From the NCBI GenBank assembly GCA_026413225.1, contig CM048552.1, forward strand, positions 195,127,553 to 195,191,552: a DNA stretch of 64,000 bases, read 5' to 3'. The notes under the pieces were generated by a model. The model did not search any database. It saw only the letters and a list, made by a program, of their open reading frames with translations, and was not told where the DNA came from. The DNA is from Otis tarda (taxonomy: Eukaryota; Chordata; Aves; Otidiformes; Otididae). Every line of letters begins with the position of its first letter. Within the stretch, counting starts at the first letter, position 1. Positions 34,736-46,600 of this stretch are shown in pieces. The translations under genes were made by a program, and so were the position numbers.

Positions 34736-37700
34736 AAGGTATGAGCATAGTGTAATCTTTAAAATATATTATCCAGTCATTTAAACACATTTAGAATTTC
34801 TCCACTGCAGATTTTGATAGTTTCACATTTGCACGGTGGTGCCTTACAGGGCTGCAGCAAGAGAGGTTTTTGTGCCTTGTTATTTATTGTCTCCCTTTCT
34901 CCCTCACCTTCTCTATCAACTTGGTTCTGTGATTTTCTTTTGGAAAAACATCTTGTATATTAAACTTGTATCACAGTAGTGACAAATTTATCACTGACAA
35001 GATAGGTAAGTGTTATCAATCTGTACTTGTTTGTTATAATATTTAGCTGCTCTGATGTGCCATTTACACCTTCCATATTTATTGTTTAGTTTATAGACTT
35101 AAAAGATTATATTAAGCTTTTTTGCAAATATTGTTGTATGTTGTTTTTACTTTAACAACCATCTGAGTGCCCTTGTATGCAAGGCTTTTGAAGAGAAGAT
35201 CTGTTCCCTTTCAGTACTATTAAAAGTGAGTTTTTCATTCTTCAGTCCCTTTTTATCGGCAGAGTTCACGTCTTAGTGAAAGGAATCAAGATGCCTTTTT
35301 TGTTTTAAATCAAGGCAGGCATGTTAGGTGAGCTTTAAAAATGCCCTAAAACTATCTGCTCAGGTACGGAACCTGTTTCTTCATGAAAAAATACAATACT
35401 TCCTGATCTGAACTAAATATTATACTCCAGGTAATATGTGAATAGTTTCATAAGACTGTTTTGTAGAGTAGCCTTCTTATAAAGTCTGCATAGCTCTCCC
35501 AACTCAGCCCCCAGGGTCACCAGTGAGAAAATTTCCTGCAGAGAGGCAGCTGTCTCTTCTCATTTGCTTTTTAGGCTTAAGCCAAAACTACCTAAAGCAC
35601 ATGGGAGCTGTGGTGAAGTAAATAGATGGTGGGGAAATGAGCTCCAACAGAAAGTTTGGGAGGATGGCCAGGACTGAGCACAGTGGGACTGTTCTGTGTC
35701 CTTCAAGAATGGTTTTAAAAAACATCAAGCAAGTTGACTTAAACTGGCGGAAGCCTTCTGGGAGTAGAAAGAATTTTAATTCTTATTTTACTGGATGAGC
35801 TTTTCTTAATCATGAAATGCTGCTCCAAGAGCAGTTAAAATACTATAAGGTGCCTGGTACAGCTCAGAATAATACGCAGGACTTGTCTTCATGCTGCAGC
35901 ATTAATGTGTCATTGGTGTACTCATCAGTTGCTTGGGAACATAATGTCCCTGATAAAAAGTTGCTATAGTTGATTCTGCTCCATCGATTGCAAGACTTTG
36001 GCACCTGTCCGTTCTGTGCTTCATCTTGCAAAGGTATTGGTAGAGTCTTTGGGTTTCTATGTCTTGTGCTGTGCTTGATCTTTTTTCCAGTCTGAATGCT
36101 ATAGAAGAAATAATTCCTTTTAATTAGCCAACTTGATAGTCTCACCTGAGCAACTAAAACTGATTTCACTTTGTACTCGAGGCAATTTAAAGTATTTATT
36201 TCACTAGTACAGAACGATGGACTTAATTTTGGGAGGCTTGCTATTGTAATGTATTCTTCAATACAAGTTTCAATATCCAACTGTTCTGTTTTGTAGGATG
36301 ACTGCCAAATCAACAGACTAAGAAATTAATTAAGCAACACTGAGCCTGTGCATTTTCTACACATGTCCAATTACTAGTGACCTAAATCTAGGGCAAAAGC
36401 CTGAAGTCTGGAGAGTCCATTTAGAGAACTGGAACAGCAGTCCTTCGGTAAAACTGCACATCCCTATGTGGAACAAATGCCCTAATATAATGCTATTTTA
36501 GAGGGAAAACTATCACAAATCAAGCTGTGACAGTTTGATGTGTCTCTTGATAAGCAGACTGGATAAGCCTTGCTGGGAGAGGTGATGTGTTCTTCCTCTA
36601 TAGCTGCTCTTTTCCTAAAGCCTTTTTATAAAGTAACACATTGGCAAATCTCTGAGAACTTGCTGCTCCTGTTCTGGTAAACTAAGCATATAACTGGATG
36701 CACAGTTGGGCTGAAGTGGGGCTAAGGTAGTTTGACTTGTCACTTCCTTAAGAGGATAGCAGTTATGAAATATTATAAAGAAATTTGATGTTCAAATAGC
36801 ACAGGGCTCATGCTATCAACGTCTGTTGTTTAGAGTCCTGTCCTGCTCTTGAGCAAGTGTGGCTAGCATGAGGGCCTTGCATAAGCATGATGATTGCTTT
36901 CTAGTTAGTTTAAAGACCATCTGATCTCAAACTAGATCGTCCCTCCATAGTGGTAATTAATAGATCTTTAGGTCAGAAGCTAAAGGTTGCTCTTAAAACC
37001 CTTGTTTAGCTGCTAATAGTTCTAAATCTGTAGCCGATCATAGGCTAAGTATACCGGTTGTGAAACCTATATTAACCTTTAGGATTAGATCTTTAGGTGA
37101 AACTGAAGCCTACTTTGACTTGGTTTCACCATTTATGCCACACTTTCCTTGAAGTGTTGCTTCTTGTGGTGCTTGATATCTGTCAGATGTAACAGGCTGC
37201 TTCTTGGATGTTTCAAAAACCTGGAAGCACTGCAACTTCTGCTATTGTGAAGGCTTGGGTCAGCCTTAGTGAATGGTATGGGTGAGCTCTTGTTTGATCC
37301 TAGCTAGCTTGACCTGCCTACATGTTAAATAGCATTGAAAATCAGCATGGTGTCATAGTTGAATGGCGCAGCTTGGGTATGCACAATAGGCTTAAGGAAA
37401 AGGATGTAGCTGAGGACCCTTGTCACAGCGTGTAGCAAGGAACAGGACCCTACTGGGGCATGACTCATAAAAAGCAGAAGAGCTGTTTTGATGTCCAGCA
37501 GCAGCTCAGGGACTTGAGGTGGAAGGTCAGAGGCATGCTGCTTCTGAGATCAGGTCCTGGAGAATTCAATGACCTGGTCTATTAAATACTTGTAACTGAG
37601 CAATTCTGCACTGGCATCAAGTAACAGAAAACATATGGATCCGTGTTTCTTAATCTACTGGTTTCAAGTAATAAATGTCCTAGTGGAGACTTTGAAATTA

Positions 37701-40700
37701 GGGTGCAATACTTGTTTATTCTTGTTTATAGTTTAACTCTTGAGGTCAGTTGTGTACTGTTTATAATTAAGTGGGGTTATAGTTTTTCACACATACTGTA
37801 GAAGCATTTCCCATCTTAACTGACAAGGTTAGCATGTATATATTTTGTGATTTGTATCTCTGCATATATTTCTGCTGAACGCTTTGCTTGCAAGTCGGCA
37901 GCCTTGATGAAGTCCCATGCTGCCCCACAAAGGCATTCCTTTTTACCTAGCATCACAGATTGGTTTCCTTGCTCTGCCTTACTGTTGCTCTTCAATCTCA
38001 TAGTTTATCTTCATGGCTGTCTGTTGGCAATGTCTGTCTGTTCGTCAAATGTCTTTTGACGAACATCTTTCCATCCAAAAAAAAACGGGTTTGATTTTTC
38101 TGTGTCTCAGGGATTTTTACCCTTGAACTAGTGGACTTGAAAAATATTGCTTATTGTCCCTTTCAGGGCTTCTGAGTGCCTGTTGACTTCCACAGTCAGT
38201 TTATGCACACATTTTAACTTCAGACCTGGCTACTTAAAATAAAATAAAAAAAAAAAAATTCAAATGTTGGATGTGACAAAGAGAAGGAAAACTGTTTTCA
38301 TTGTAATGTATCTGGAAAGACTGGCTCTTTCACTAGCACTTATTGCTCTGTGTAACACACTCTGTAAAAGTCATTTATCTGTGTGCTGGGATCATGCTTG
38401 ATGTATATTCCTGAAGGAACTTTAGCAAATGGAAATTTGTAATAAGTATTTTATTTGTACGTGTTTTGAAAATCCATAAAGCTTAAAATAAAATTATCTT
38501 AATATTGCCAATCTAACTGGCATTAAATAGTCCATTTATAATAGCAGTGTATGAACATTAAATGTAGTGAATAAAATTTTCATTTTATGGATGAATATAG
38601 CTGATACAGACTATAGAGTACAGAAATGGCCTATTTATTAGTTTCTTGTACAATTCTGTAACTTTTAGATGTGGGAAACTGGCTCAGCTTCATGTTATTG
38701 GCTCTAGACTGCTGGTCTATTAATTACAAACACTATTCCGTGCTTTAAGAGTTAAGTGTTGGGAGAAGACAGCTCTGTGTTTACTTAGCTTTACCATTAC
38801 TCCGTACCTGGTAATCCAGACTAGTGTTTTCAACAGCTCCAGCAAGTCTGGTTAGGAAACTGGAATACTTTTCTGAAAACACCAACTTTTCTTCTCTGTG
38901 ATTTTTCCATTAACTATTAAGAACTTTTTTTTTAATTCTTAGTTCTGAGGCTTCTTAGGGCTATACAGGTGTGTTCTTCATTTAGTAAAGACAGCAATTG
39001 GTTTTTGTCATGGTAGTAAAGCTCTCTCTAACTAGTACTTGCTATACAATGCTCAAGCTTCTTCCAGTAGCAGTTTGCTTACATTTACCTCACCCACACC
39101 CAGCTCCATCTTGAGCTTCATTGAGAATAGGGTTTCTGTTTGTCGTACAGATGGAAACTAATGTACTGCAGCATTAGACTGTGCAATGTATAGTCAGTGT
39201 TGTGAGCTTTATTACATAATGGCACCCTCCTGCTGTAGGTAGAAGCAGCTTAAAGTGCTCTCTTCAATTTGTTGGAGGCTTTTATTCGAGTGGCTTCCTT
39301 TCCGGCAGGCAGGCTGTATGCTGGAAAACACTGAGGGAGAATCTGGTTAGTACTGTTAGGGGAAAATGCTGTAGCAGTACATTTTAGCCACGTGCCACAA
39401 CAATCATAACATCTGTCAGTTGGGTTCTGTGTCCAGCAGCAGTAGCTGCTACATGTAGTGCATGAACATATTCATCCACGTGCACTTCTAGTGCGTGGAT
39501 GCTATTGGATGTGGTGAATGTGCGGAGTTTCATACATGCATATGTAAGTGGAGGGAAAAGCTAAGTTTAAAACTTCAACTCTCAGTATAGCCTAGAGGCT
39601 GGTTAATTTATTTTACTGACTTAGTCCAGGGAGCATTCATTGCCTCACTTGTCTGTAACTACAACCTGCCTATGTTTAGGCATTACTTGGAGCGTGTGTG
39701 TTTAAACCGAGAACAGACAGCATGTGTGAGAATTAGAAGCAAGTGGGACATAAAAACTGTATAAAGGCAAAAATGGAGATGGATATGTTGTTCTTGACCT
39801 TTGCGGTGGCCACACTGGGCTGTGGGAGGAAGGGCTGCTATTGCAGTGGCTTGAGGGCTTTGATGCTGGATGAGCTAGTTCCAGAATTTGATGCAAGACT
39901 GAGTGATCCTAAATATGTTGCTGTCTGCTTGGTGTTTCTTTTTCCATCCCCTGAAGCTGCCCTGGCCAAAGCACTAAGGATGGCTGCGTTCTTGCAAGAA
40001 TATGGCTTGGCAGAGGACAGGGCTGTTCTCTGAATGTTCAGGAGTGTGGATGTTGTTCAGACATGTTCCTCAGCTGTGACAGTAGCTGCTCTGGCTGAGT
40101 CCCCCTGTGAAAGTATGAGACTGCTGCAGCTTTGTGCTCTGTTTTTATATTCGTGTGAAAAGCTTCAGTGGGGGAAAGGGTCTCCGTGATTGGGCCCTTC
40201 TGTAATTTCTAATTCCACTTTGAGCTTTTAGTGAACTTGTTTTCAGTATTATGCTGGTGGAAGAAATTATTTTAAACAAACCAAATGTGTACTTTTCCGC
40301 TCCGTTGCGGGATTTTGCATGTGCACTGTCTTTCTAGGCTATCTGGTGACATGGAAATGTCCCATTAGTCCACAATGTGTTCGAGAGGTTAAAGTGTGAC
40401 TACTATGATAGAGTAATAACTGTGATTACTTTTTTCTCTTGAACGTGATAAGGACAGCACAAGAGCAGGGAAAATGTTCCAGTTGCTATTATATCACTTA
40501 TTTGAATGGCTTTTAAATGCTCATTGTTGGTGCAGGAAATGTAAAAGGACACTACTGACAGCTTTTATGAAGCATACTGAAAAGCAATGATTAGTGCAAG
40601 AAAAAGAATTAATATTTATGCATATGTTAAATCTACAGTTAAGAAGGACTTTGTTTTACTTCATAAGTGATTTAAATCCCAGTGTGAATGCAGCTAGAAT

Positions 40701-40818
40701 GATAGAGGTGTGTGGTTAGTAGTGTCTCAAGAGAAGTGTAAGCACTCTCAGTGCCTGGTGCTTTATTAAGACAAAGCTTTGTAAATACTAATCTAGTGGT
40801 TCTTTCTAACAATTTATA
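34736..40818. other. Intergenic, no gene recognised
   Basis: This AT-rich sequence runs to the nested element. It may include longer MTMR6 3'UTR forms, since more AATAAA signals occur at about 38488. The longest ORF is 149 residues on the minus strand (35864-36313), unrecognised and without visible splice or promoter context. A perfect hairpin (38039-38065) and a 13-base direct repeat (36961 and 37086) are noted in the findings. Confidence 0.6.
38039..38065. repeat. Perfect 11-base inverted repeat, 5-base loop
   Basis: TGTTCGTCAAA (38039-38049) is the reverse complement of TTTGACGAACA (38055-38065), with TGTCT between. No T-run or other terminator-like context gives it a role. Confidence 0.8.
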
Positions 40819-41704
40819 GGCTCATAGACTCTTTAAGGTTGGAAGAGACCTCCAAGATCATCAAGTCCAACCATCAGCCTAACACCACCATGTCCGCTAA
40901 AACACGTCCTAAAGTGCCACATTGTTGTGGTTTTGTTTAGTGAGGGGGGGCCTAAGGTGGCAACTTCTGTAGGAAACTGCTAGAAGTCACTCCCCTTTGT
41001 TCGGTGGACTCGGCCAGGCCTAGGGCGGACCTGCTGCTGGCCAAGGCCAAGCTGATTGGTAGCAGAATGTCCCATGATAACGCCTCTGCAATAACATATT
41101 TAAGTAGGGGAAAACAGGAAAAAAAAAAGAGAAGATGTGAAGCAGCTGAGTGGGGGCAGAGGCGCAGAGGGGGAGGCGCAGGCCTCATGGGCCTTGCAGG
41201 CCTCACCCTCTGGCCTCTTGCCAGGTGGCCGACTGGGCCTGGCTCGGCCCCACCCGGCTGCAAGAAGTGGAGAGGAGAAGAGATGGATGATGTGAAGAAA
41301 TTCTGAGAGGCGTCTGCCAGCCTGTTGTGAAGAACTTGTCTTGTGAGAGGAACAGCTGCAGATACCAAGGTCAGTTCAGAAGGAGGGGGAGGAGTAATGC
41401 GGCTCCTGGCCAAGATTCCCCTGCAGCCTGTGGTGATGACCATGGTGAGGCAGGCTGTCCCCCTGCAGCCTATAGAGGAGATCCATGGAGGAGGAGCAGA
41501 GATCCACTTGGAGTCCGTGAAGGACCCCACATCAGGGGAGGTGGATGCCTGAAGGCGGCTGTGGCCTGTGGAAGGCCTGCTGGGACAGCCGTTCTGGAGA
41601 GACTGCACCCCGTGGAAGAGATGACCCACGCTGGAGCAGTTTCATGAATGACTGTGGTGTATGGGTGGGACCCCACAACAGAGCAGAGGAGGAATGTGAG
41701 GAGT

Positions 41705-42824
41705 TCATAGAATCATAGAATCACATGGTTGGATGGGACCTATAAGATCATCTAGTCCAACCGTCTTCCCACTACCATTGCTGCCACAGCTACTAAACCA
41801 TATCTTGTAGCTCCTCATCAAGCTGCCTCTTGAACACTGCCAGGGACGGCGACTCCACCACCTCCCTGGGCAGGCCATTCCAGTGCCTGACCACTCTTTG
41901 GGAGAAAAAGTTTTTCCTCACGTCCAATCTAAACCTCCTTTGGTACAACTTGTGGCCATTTCCTTGGGTCCTGCTTGTTGCCTGGGAGAAGAGGCCAAAC
42001 CCCTGCTCATCACAACCTGCCTTCAGGAAGCTATAGAGTGCAATGAGATCTCCCCTGAGCCTCCTCTTCTCCAGACTAAACAATCCCAACTCTCTCAGCC
42101 ACTCCTCATAAGACTTGTGCTCCAGACCCCTCACCAGCTTTGTTGCCCTTCTCTGGACACGTTCCAGGGCTTCACTGTCTTTCTTGTAGTGAGCGGCCCA
42201 AAACTGAACACAATACTCGAGGTGCGGCCTCACCAGCGCCGAATACAGGGGGATGATTACCTCCCTGCCCCTGCTGGCCACACTATTTCTAATGCAGGCC
42301 AGGATGCCATTGGCCCTCTTGGCCACCTGGGCACACTGTCGGCTCATGTTCAGCTGCGCATCAACCAACACCCCCAGGTCCCTTTCCTCTTCACAGTCCT
42401 CCAGCCACTCAGCTCCGAGCCTATAGCGCTGCATGGGGTTATTGTGGCCAAAGTGCAGGACCCGACACTTGGCCTTGTTGAACCTCATCCCATTCAGCTC
42501 AGCCCAGCGATCCAGCCTATCCAGATCCCTCTGAAGGGCCTCCCTACCCTCAGGCACATCAACACCACCACCTAACTTGGTGTCATCTGCAAACTTACTG
42601 AGGGTACACTCAATCCCCTCGTCTAGGTCATCAATAAAGATATTGAACAAGATGGGCCCAAGTACCAACCCCTGGGGGACACCACTTGTAACAGGCTGCC
42701 AGCTGGACTTGACTCCATTAACTACTACCCGCTGGGCACGGCTCCCTAGCCAGTTCTTTATCCAAAGAAGGGTATACCTACCCAGTCCACAGGCAGCCAG
42801 TTTCCCTAGGAAAATACTGTGAGA
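41705..42824 (-). mobile_element. Inner CR1 LINE, 5'-truncated, open reading frame preserved
   Basis: This minus-strand CR1 is inserted in the LTR. Its 3' end has the tandem 8-base repeat (catagaat, twice) at about 41705-41722. Reading from 42824, the frame stays open for about 1.03 kb to the stop near 41793, so only the upstream two thirds of the element is missing. The last 1.1 kb holds the RT C-terminal half and 3'UTR. No host transcript signal is needed to explain it. The intact frame marks it as the youngest insertion in the window. Confidence 0.92.
41793..42822 (-). CDS. CR1 reverse transcriptase, C-terminal part, open frame
   Basis: This is part of the CR1 ORF2 protein, which primes reverse transcription of the element at a nicked target. 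The visible order is [20 protein letters not shown], then [26 protein letters not shown], the catalytic [59 protein letters not shown], and the end [12 protein letters not shown]. The first in-frame Met is at 42668, giving 291 residues; the frame is open above it to the truncation point. The endonuclease and RT N-terminal half are missing, so the copy cannot move itself. Confidence 0.9.
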
Positions 42825-43673
42825 ATAGGTAGTAGAGGTAACATTAAGCTTAGGAAGAGGGAGGGGTGGATGGAGGTTATCTTGTTCTCTGTCTCATTAT
42901 CCTGCTGTTTGTAGTAATAAAGGAATAGTTTTCCCCAGGTCGAGTCTGTTTTGCCCATAACAGTAACTTTAAGGATTTTCTCCCTGTCCTTATGTCAAAC
43001 CTCGAGCCGTTTTTCCTTATGTTATCTCTCCCTACTCTCTCAGAGGGTGGGGGGAGTGAGGGAGAGACTGCGTAGTCTGGTCCTGATCAGGGCTGAACTA
43101 TGACACACGTCTACATGTTCTTTGAACATCTCCAGGGATGGTGACTCCACCACTTCCTTGGGCAGCCTGTTGCAGTGCCTGATCACTCTTTCAGTAAAGA
43201 AATATTTCCTAATATCCAACCTAAACCTCCCCTGGCGCAACTTGAGGCCATTTTCTCTTGTCCTATCACTTTTTACTTGGGAGAAGAGACCAACACCTGC
43301 CTCCCTACAACCTCCTTTCAGATAGTTGTAAAGAGCAATGAGGTCTCTCCCTCAGCCTCCTCTTCTCTAGGCTAAACAATCTCAGTTCCCTCAGCTGCTC
43401 CTCATAGAACTTGTTGTCCAGACCCCTCACCAGCTTTGTTGCCCTTCTCTGGATGCACTCCAGCAACTCAACGTCCTCCTTGTAGTGAGAGGCCCAAAAC
43501 TGAACACAGTATTCGAGATGTGGCCTCACCACTGCTGCACAGAAAGGCATGATCACTTCCCTTGTCCTGCTGGCCACACTGTTCCTGATGCAAGCCAAGA
43601 TGCCGTTGGCCTTCTTGGCCACCTGGGCACACTGCTGGCTCATGTTCAGCTGACTGTCTACCAGCACCCCCAA

Positions 43674-46600
43674 TTTATGTTGAGTTGACTTTGGATGATG
43701 AATATATTTTAGGGCAGGAAAATGTAAAGGGGGAACATGGAGCACGACTGGAGGTAACCATCACTTGTGAAATACAGTGCAGAGGAGAGCACTGAGGTTT
43801 TGGTAGCTGTAAACAAATCGAGGCTGAACTGCGCTCTAAATCCTTTGCTGCTGCTTATATCCCCTAGCACACAGGTCCATCCACAGTGCCAAAGGACAGC
43901 CTGGGAGAAGTGAGATAACTGGTGTCTGGCTATTTGCTGATAAGAACCGACAAAAGGAAAGGAGAACTGGTTCCCAAGCAGAGATCACGTGGAGGAGATT
44001 GCATACTAAGAGTGGGTCATGAGGTTGTAAGAGAATGAATTTCGATTTAGACTGTTGCAGGAGAAAGGCTGGTCAGCTGGAGTTCAGCAGTAGGAAAAGG
44101 ATTAGAGTTAGCAATAAGAACTACTTTAACTTATTGGTGTTTGAGGTATTTCAATGAACGGAGGAACTGAGCTATTTGTGTAACCCTATAACTGAGTTAC
44201 GTATAGCCATAAAAATTAAAATTCCAGGGTCTCAATTTGGCTTGTTCTATTTCAAGATGAGAATCCATATGTAAAATTCTGCTTTGCTGCCCTAAAGTCT
44301 TGCCAGAAGTCTATTTAAAGAGCATAACTTGGCAGAGACTGCTCTCTTATCTGCAGATTTGCATTGAGTCCTGTATGCTCTGCAGTGGTTAGTGCTCTTG
44401 TGGCTATTCAGTTTCTGGTCACTTCTGCCATTTTCTTGCTTTTTCTCTCTTATCTGCCTATAGTCACACTCCAAGGCAACTGAGGCTGAGAACTGCTCAT
44501 ATGTAGCTGCAGAGGTCAGCCAAGGGACAGTGTTTTATTACTGAGCTGCTCGTCCTGGTAACAGCTATCCAAGTCAGCAAGGTAGAAAACCACAGGTTGG
44601 GATTTCTAGCAACAGTAGGCTGTGCTTGGTCTGAGCTGCGGAACAGTGCAGTGATTTGGAAACTGGTATTATGGCAGGTCTGCAGGAGAGCTAATGACCT
44701 GACCCCGTTCTGAAAAGGACCACCGGGCAAGTGCTGGAAGAGGAGCACTTCTGAGCAGCTCTTGAGGATGTAGAGTGTGGTGCTCTGACACTGTGAGGAT
44801 GAGAGAGAGCTGCTTTGATTTACTGCAATTAAAAGGTGTTCTGAAATTGTGCTGCTCATGCTCAGTCTGTTGCGTTGTAGGCTTATTAGTGTAACAGATA
44901 ATGGGGTGCCTGTAGTGTTAGTTAAACATGCAGCATGTCTACTGAGGACATGGTCTCTCCCTGGGGAGGTTTTTGGAAGTTGTGATAATCACAGCCTAGA
45001 AAGAGCTAAGGCATCTCAGGTCTTACAAGGTCAAGGGAACTTGGTTTTCTACCAGCGTTTGGGCCATTTAATGGAACTACAGCAACACCACTGAGTGAGT
45101 CTCTACCAGCTCCAGAGACTTTTGGGCTCATTATTAAATCATGTTTACCTTTTCCATTACTTTTCATGTTCATTCCACTTTCCAAATTAAGGAAAAGCTC
45201 CCCTCCCTGCTCTCTGGTAGAGGTTGGACTAAACAGAGTTTACTGCTTTGGATAAAAAAGTATTCTATATTCAGCTCCAAATTACAGTATGTTTTATAGG
45301 AGAAAAAAAAATCCAAGATGTTCCTGTGTCTGAATAGTTTTTGAATTAAATGTAGCAAATTGAAACCGGTAGCACTTTGTGTAAAACATATTTTGAATCC
45401 ATATAGTTTTAAGAAAGAAAAAAAAGCAGCAATAGAGACATATTTTAGCTTAACTCAGAAAATAATCATGGGCATTTGGTGTATTTGGTTTTAAAATATT
45501 TCTCTTTATAGTGGATTCACACACCCTGAAGTGGGTAAGTAACGCTTCTCTGAAGACAATATAATGAATGCTGTGACCTCAACATTTGCCACTTTGTTAG
45601 GAATGGGGTGGTTTCCTGCATGCAAAGATTGTTTCAGAATGATCCATTGTCTTGAAGATGTTCCTACCCAGATGCTCTACGGAGGCAGTGACTTGTTTTG
45701 GGTGAGGGAAGTGATGTATTCACAACCTCTTGCTTTTTTCCAATTATTTTTTACTTCTTTGTGAAATATTTTTACTAATACCTAGTAAATAATGTAATCT
45801 TGGATAGTGACATGTACTCCACAATGCTTTAATTGCCCATTCTGGTGTGTGAGTCTTCAAACATCCTGAAGTTTAGGAGAGGGAGCTGTCAAGCCTTTAT
45901 ACTCTGGGTCACATTAACAAAATAAACAAAGCCTCATTTCACTTTTAAACCTTCATTGAGGGTGAAGGGCTCAGCACAGACATGCATTAATGAGATACTG
46001 AGCTGCTTACTCTTCTTTAGGGACCTTGGCTTTCTGGATGTAAAGCTAAGCAGAATAGGGGTGGGGGGGAGAAGACAGCTTCTACAGAAAAACTCTATTA
46101 AAGTTAAGTGTACCTTGTTACTAGATGGCAAAATACTTGGAACTGATCTTTATGGTGATTTGAAAATTGAAATATTAGCTACTGTTAATCTGAGCTTGAG
46201 AGGCAGGTCTCAGCACTGTGTTTAGTTCATTGTTTTTATACTGTTCAAACAACAGTGTAATTGGAGGCACGCACTCACCGTTGTCCTTGTTGGATGAGCT
46301 CTTATGTGCCATCTAGACTGAGTTAGAACTATGGAAAGAGCCCGAGGCTACTTATGTAATGCAGTTGCGCTGCTGTTACATTATCATTTTCAGCTGTAAT
46401 GCTTAAAGTACTAACAAATCAAATTACTTTTTTTCCTTTCTGCAGTACAAAGATAATAGCGACTGCCCTCTTACCTTCTTTCTGCCATTTTTGTAGACTT
46501 TAATATGTACTTGGCTATGTTTTATCAGACTTTATTTAGTTGGACAGGTTGATTTCTGAAAAACAGGTTTTATTTAAAACTGAAAGCCACAAATATGGCA

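Larger units (their letters stand above)
40923..43105 (+). mobile_element. Solo LTR, avian ERVL (ERV3)-type, interrupted by CR1
   Basis: It starts TGTTGTGG and ends in GACA. It lies in plus orientation, with a TATA-like TATTTAAG at 41097-41104 and a poly(A) signal AATAAA at 42916-42921, followed by the familiar avian LTR segment gtcgagtctgttttgccc. Removing the inner CR1 leaves about 1.06 kb, a normal length for this LTR family. The flanking 5-base duplications CACAT (40918-40922) and CACGT (43106-43110) differ at one CpG-type base and fit a class III element. No internal viral genes are present, so this is a lone LTR fossil. It is younger than the outer CR1 and older than the inner one. The family name is from memory. 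Confidence 0.8.
40819..43673 (-). mobile_element. Outer CR1 LINE, split by an LTR insertion
   Basis: One minus-strand CR1 is present in two pieces. Its 3' end is at 40819-40922 (degenerate catagactc repeats, ggttggaagagacctcc, tcaagtccaacc). The rest is at 43106-43673. The junction is continuous with the CR1 consensus: AAAGTGCCACAT on the left continues as CTACATGTTC on the right. The right piece encodes recognisable reverse-transcriptase C-terminal residues such as [37 protein letters not shown] and [10 protein letters not shown]. The 5' end is truncated at about 43673, where the similarity stops. It is older than both elements inside it. Confidence 0.88.

Noticed and set aside
41883-42575. 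230-residue plus-strand ORF
   Set aside because: It is the exact antisense of the CR1 reverse-transcriptase frame. The minus strand carries the real RT motifs.
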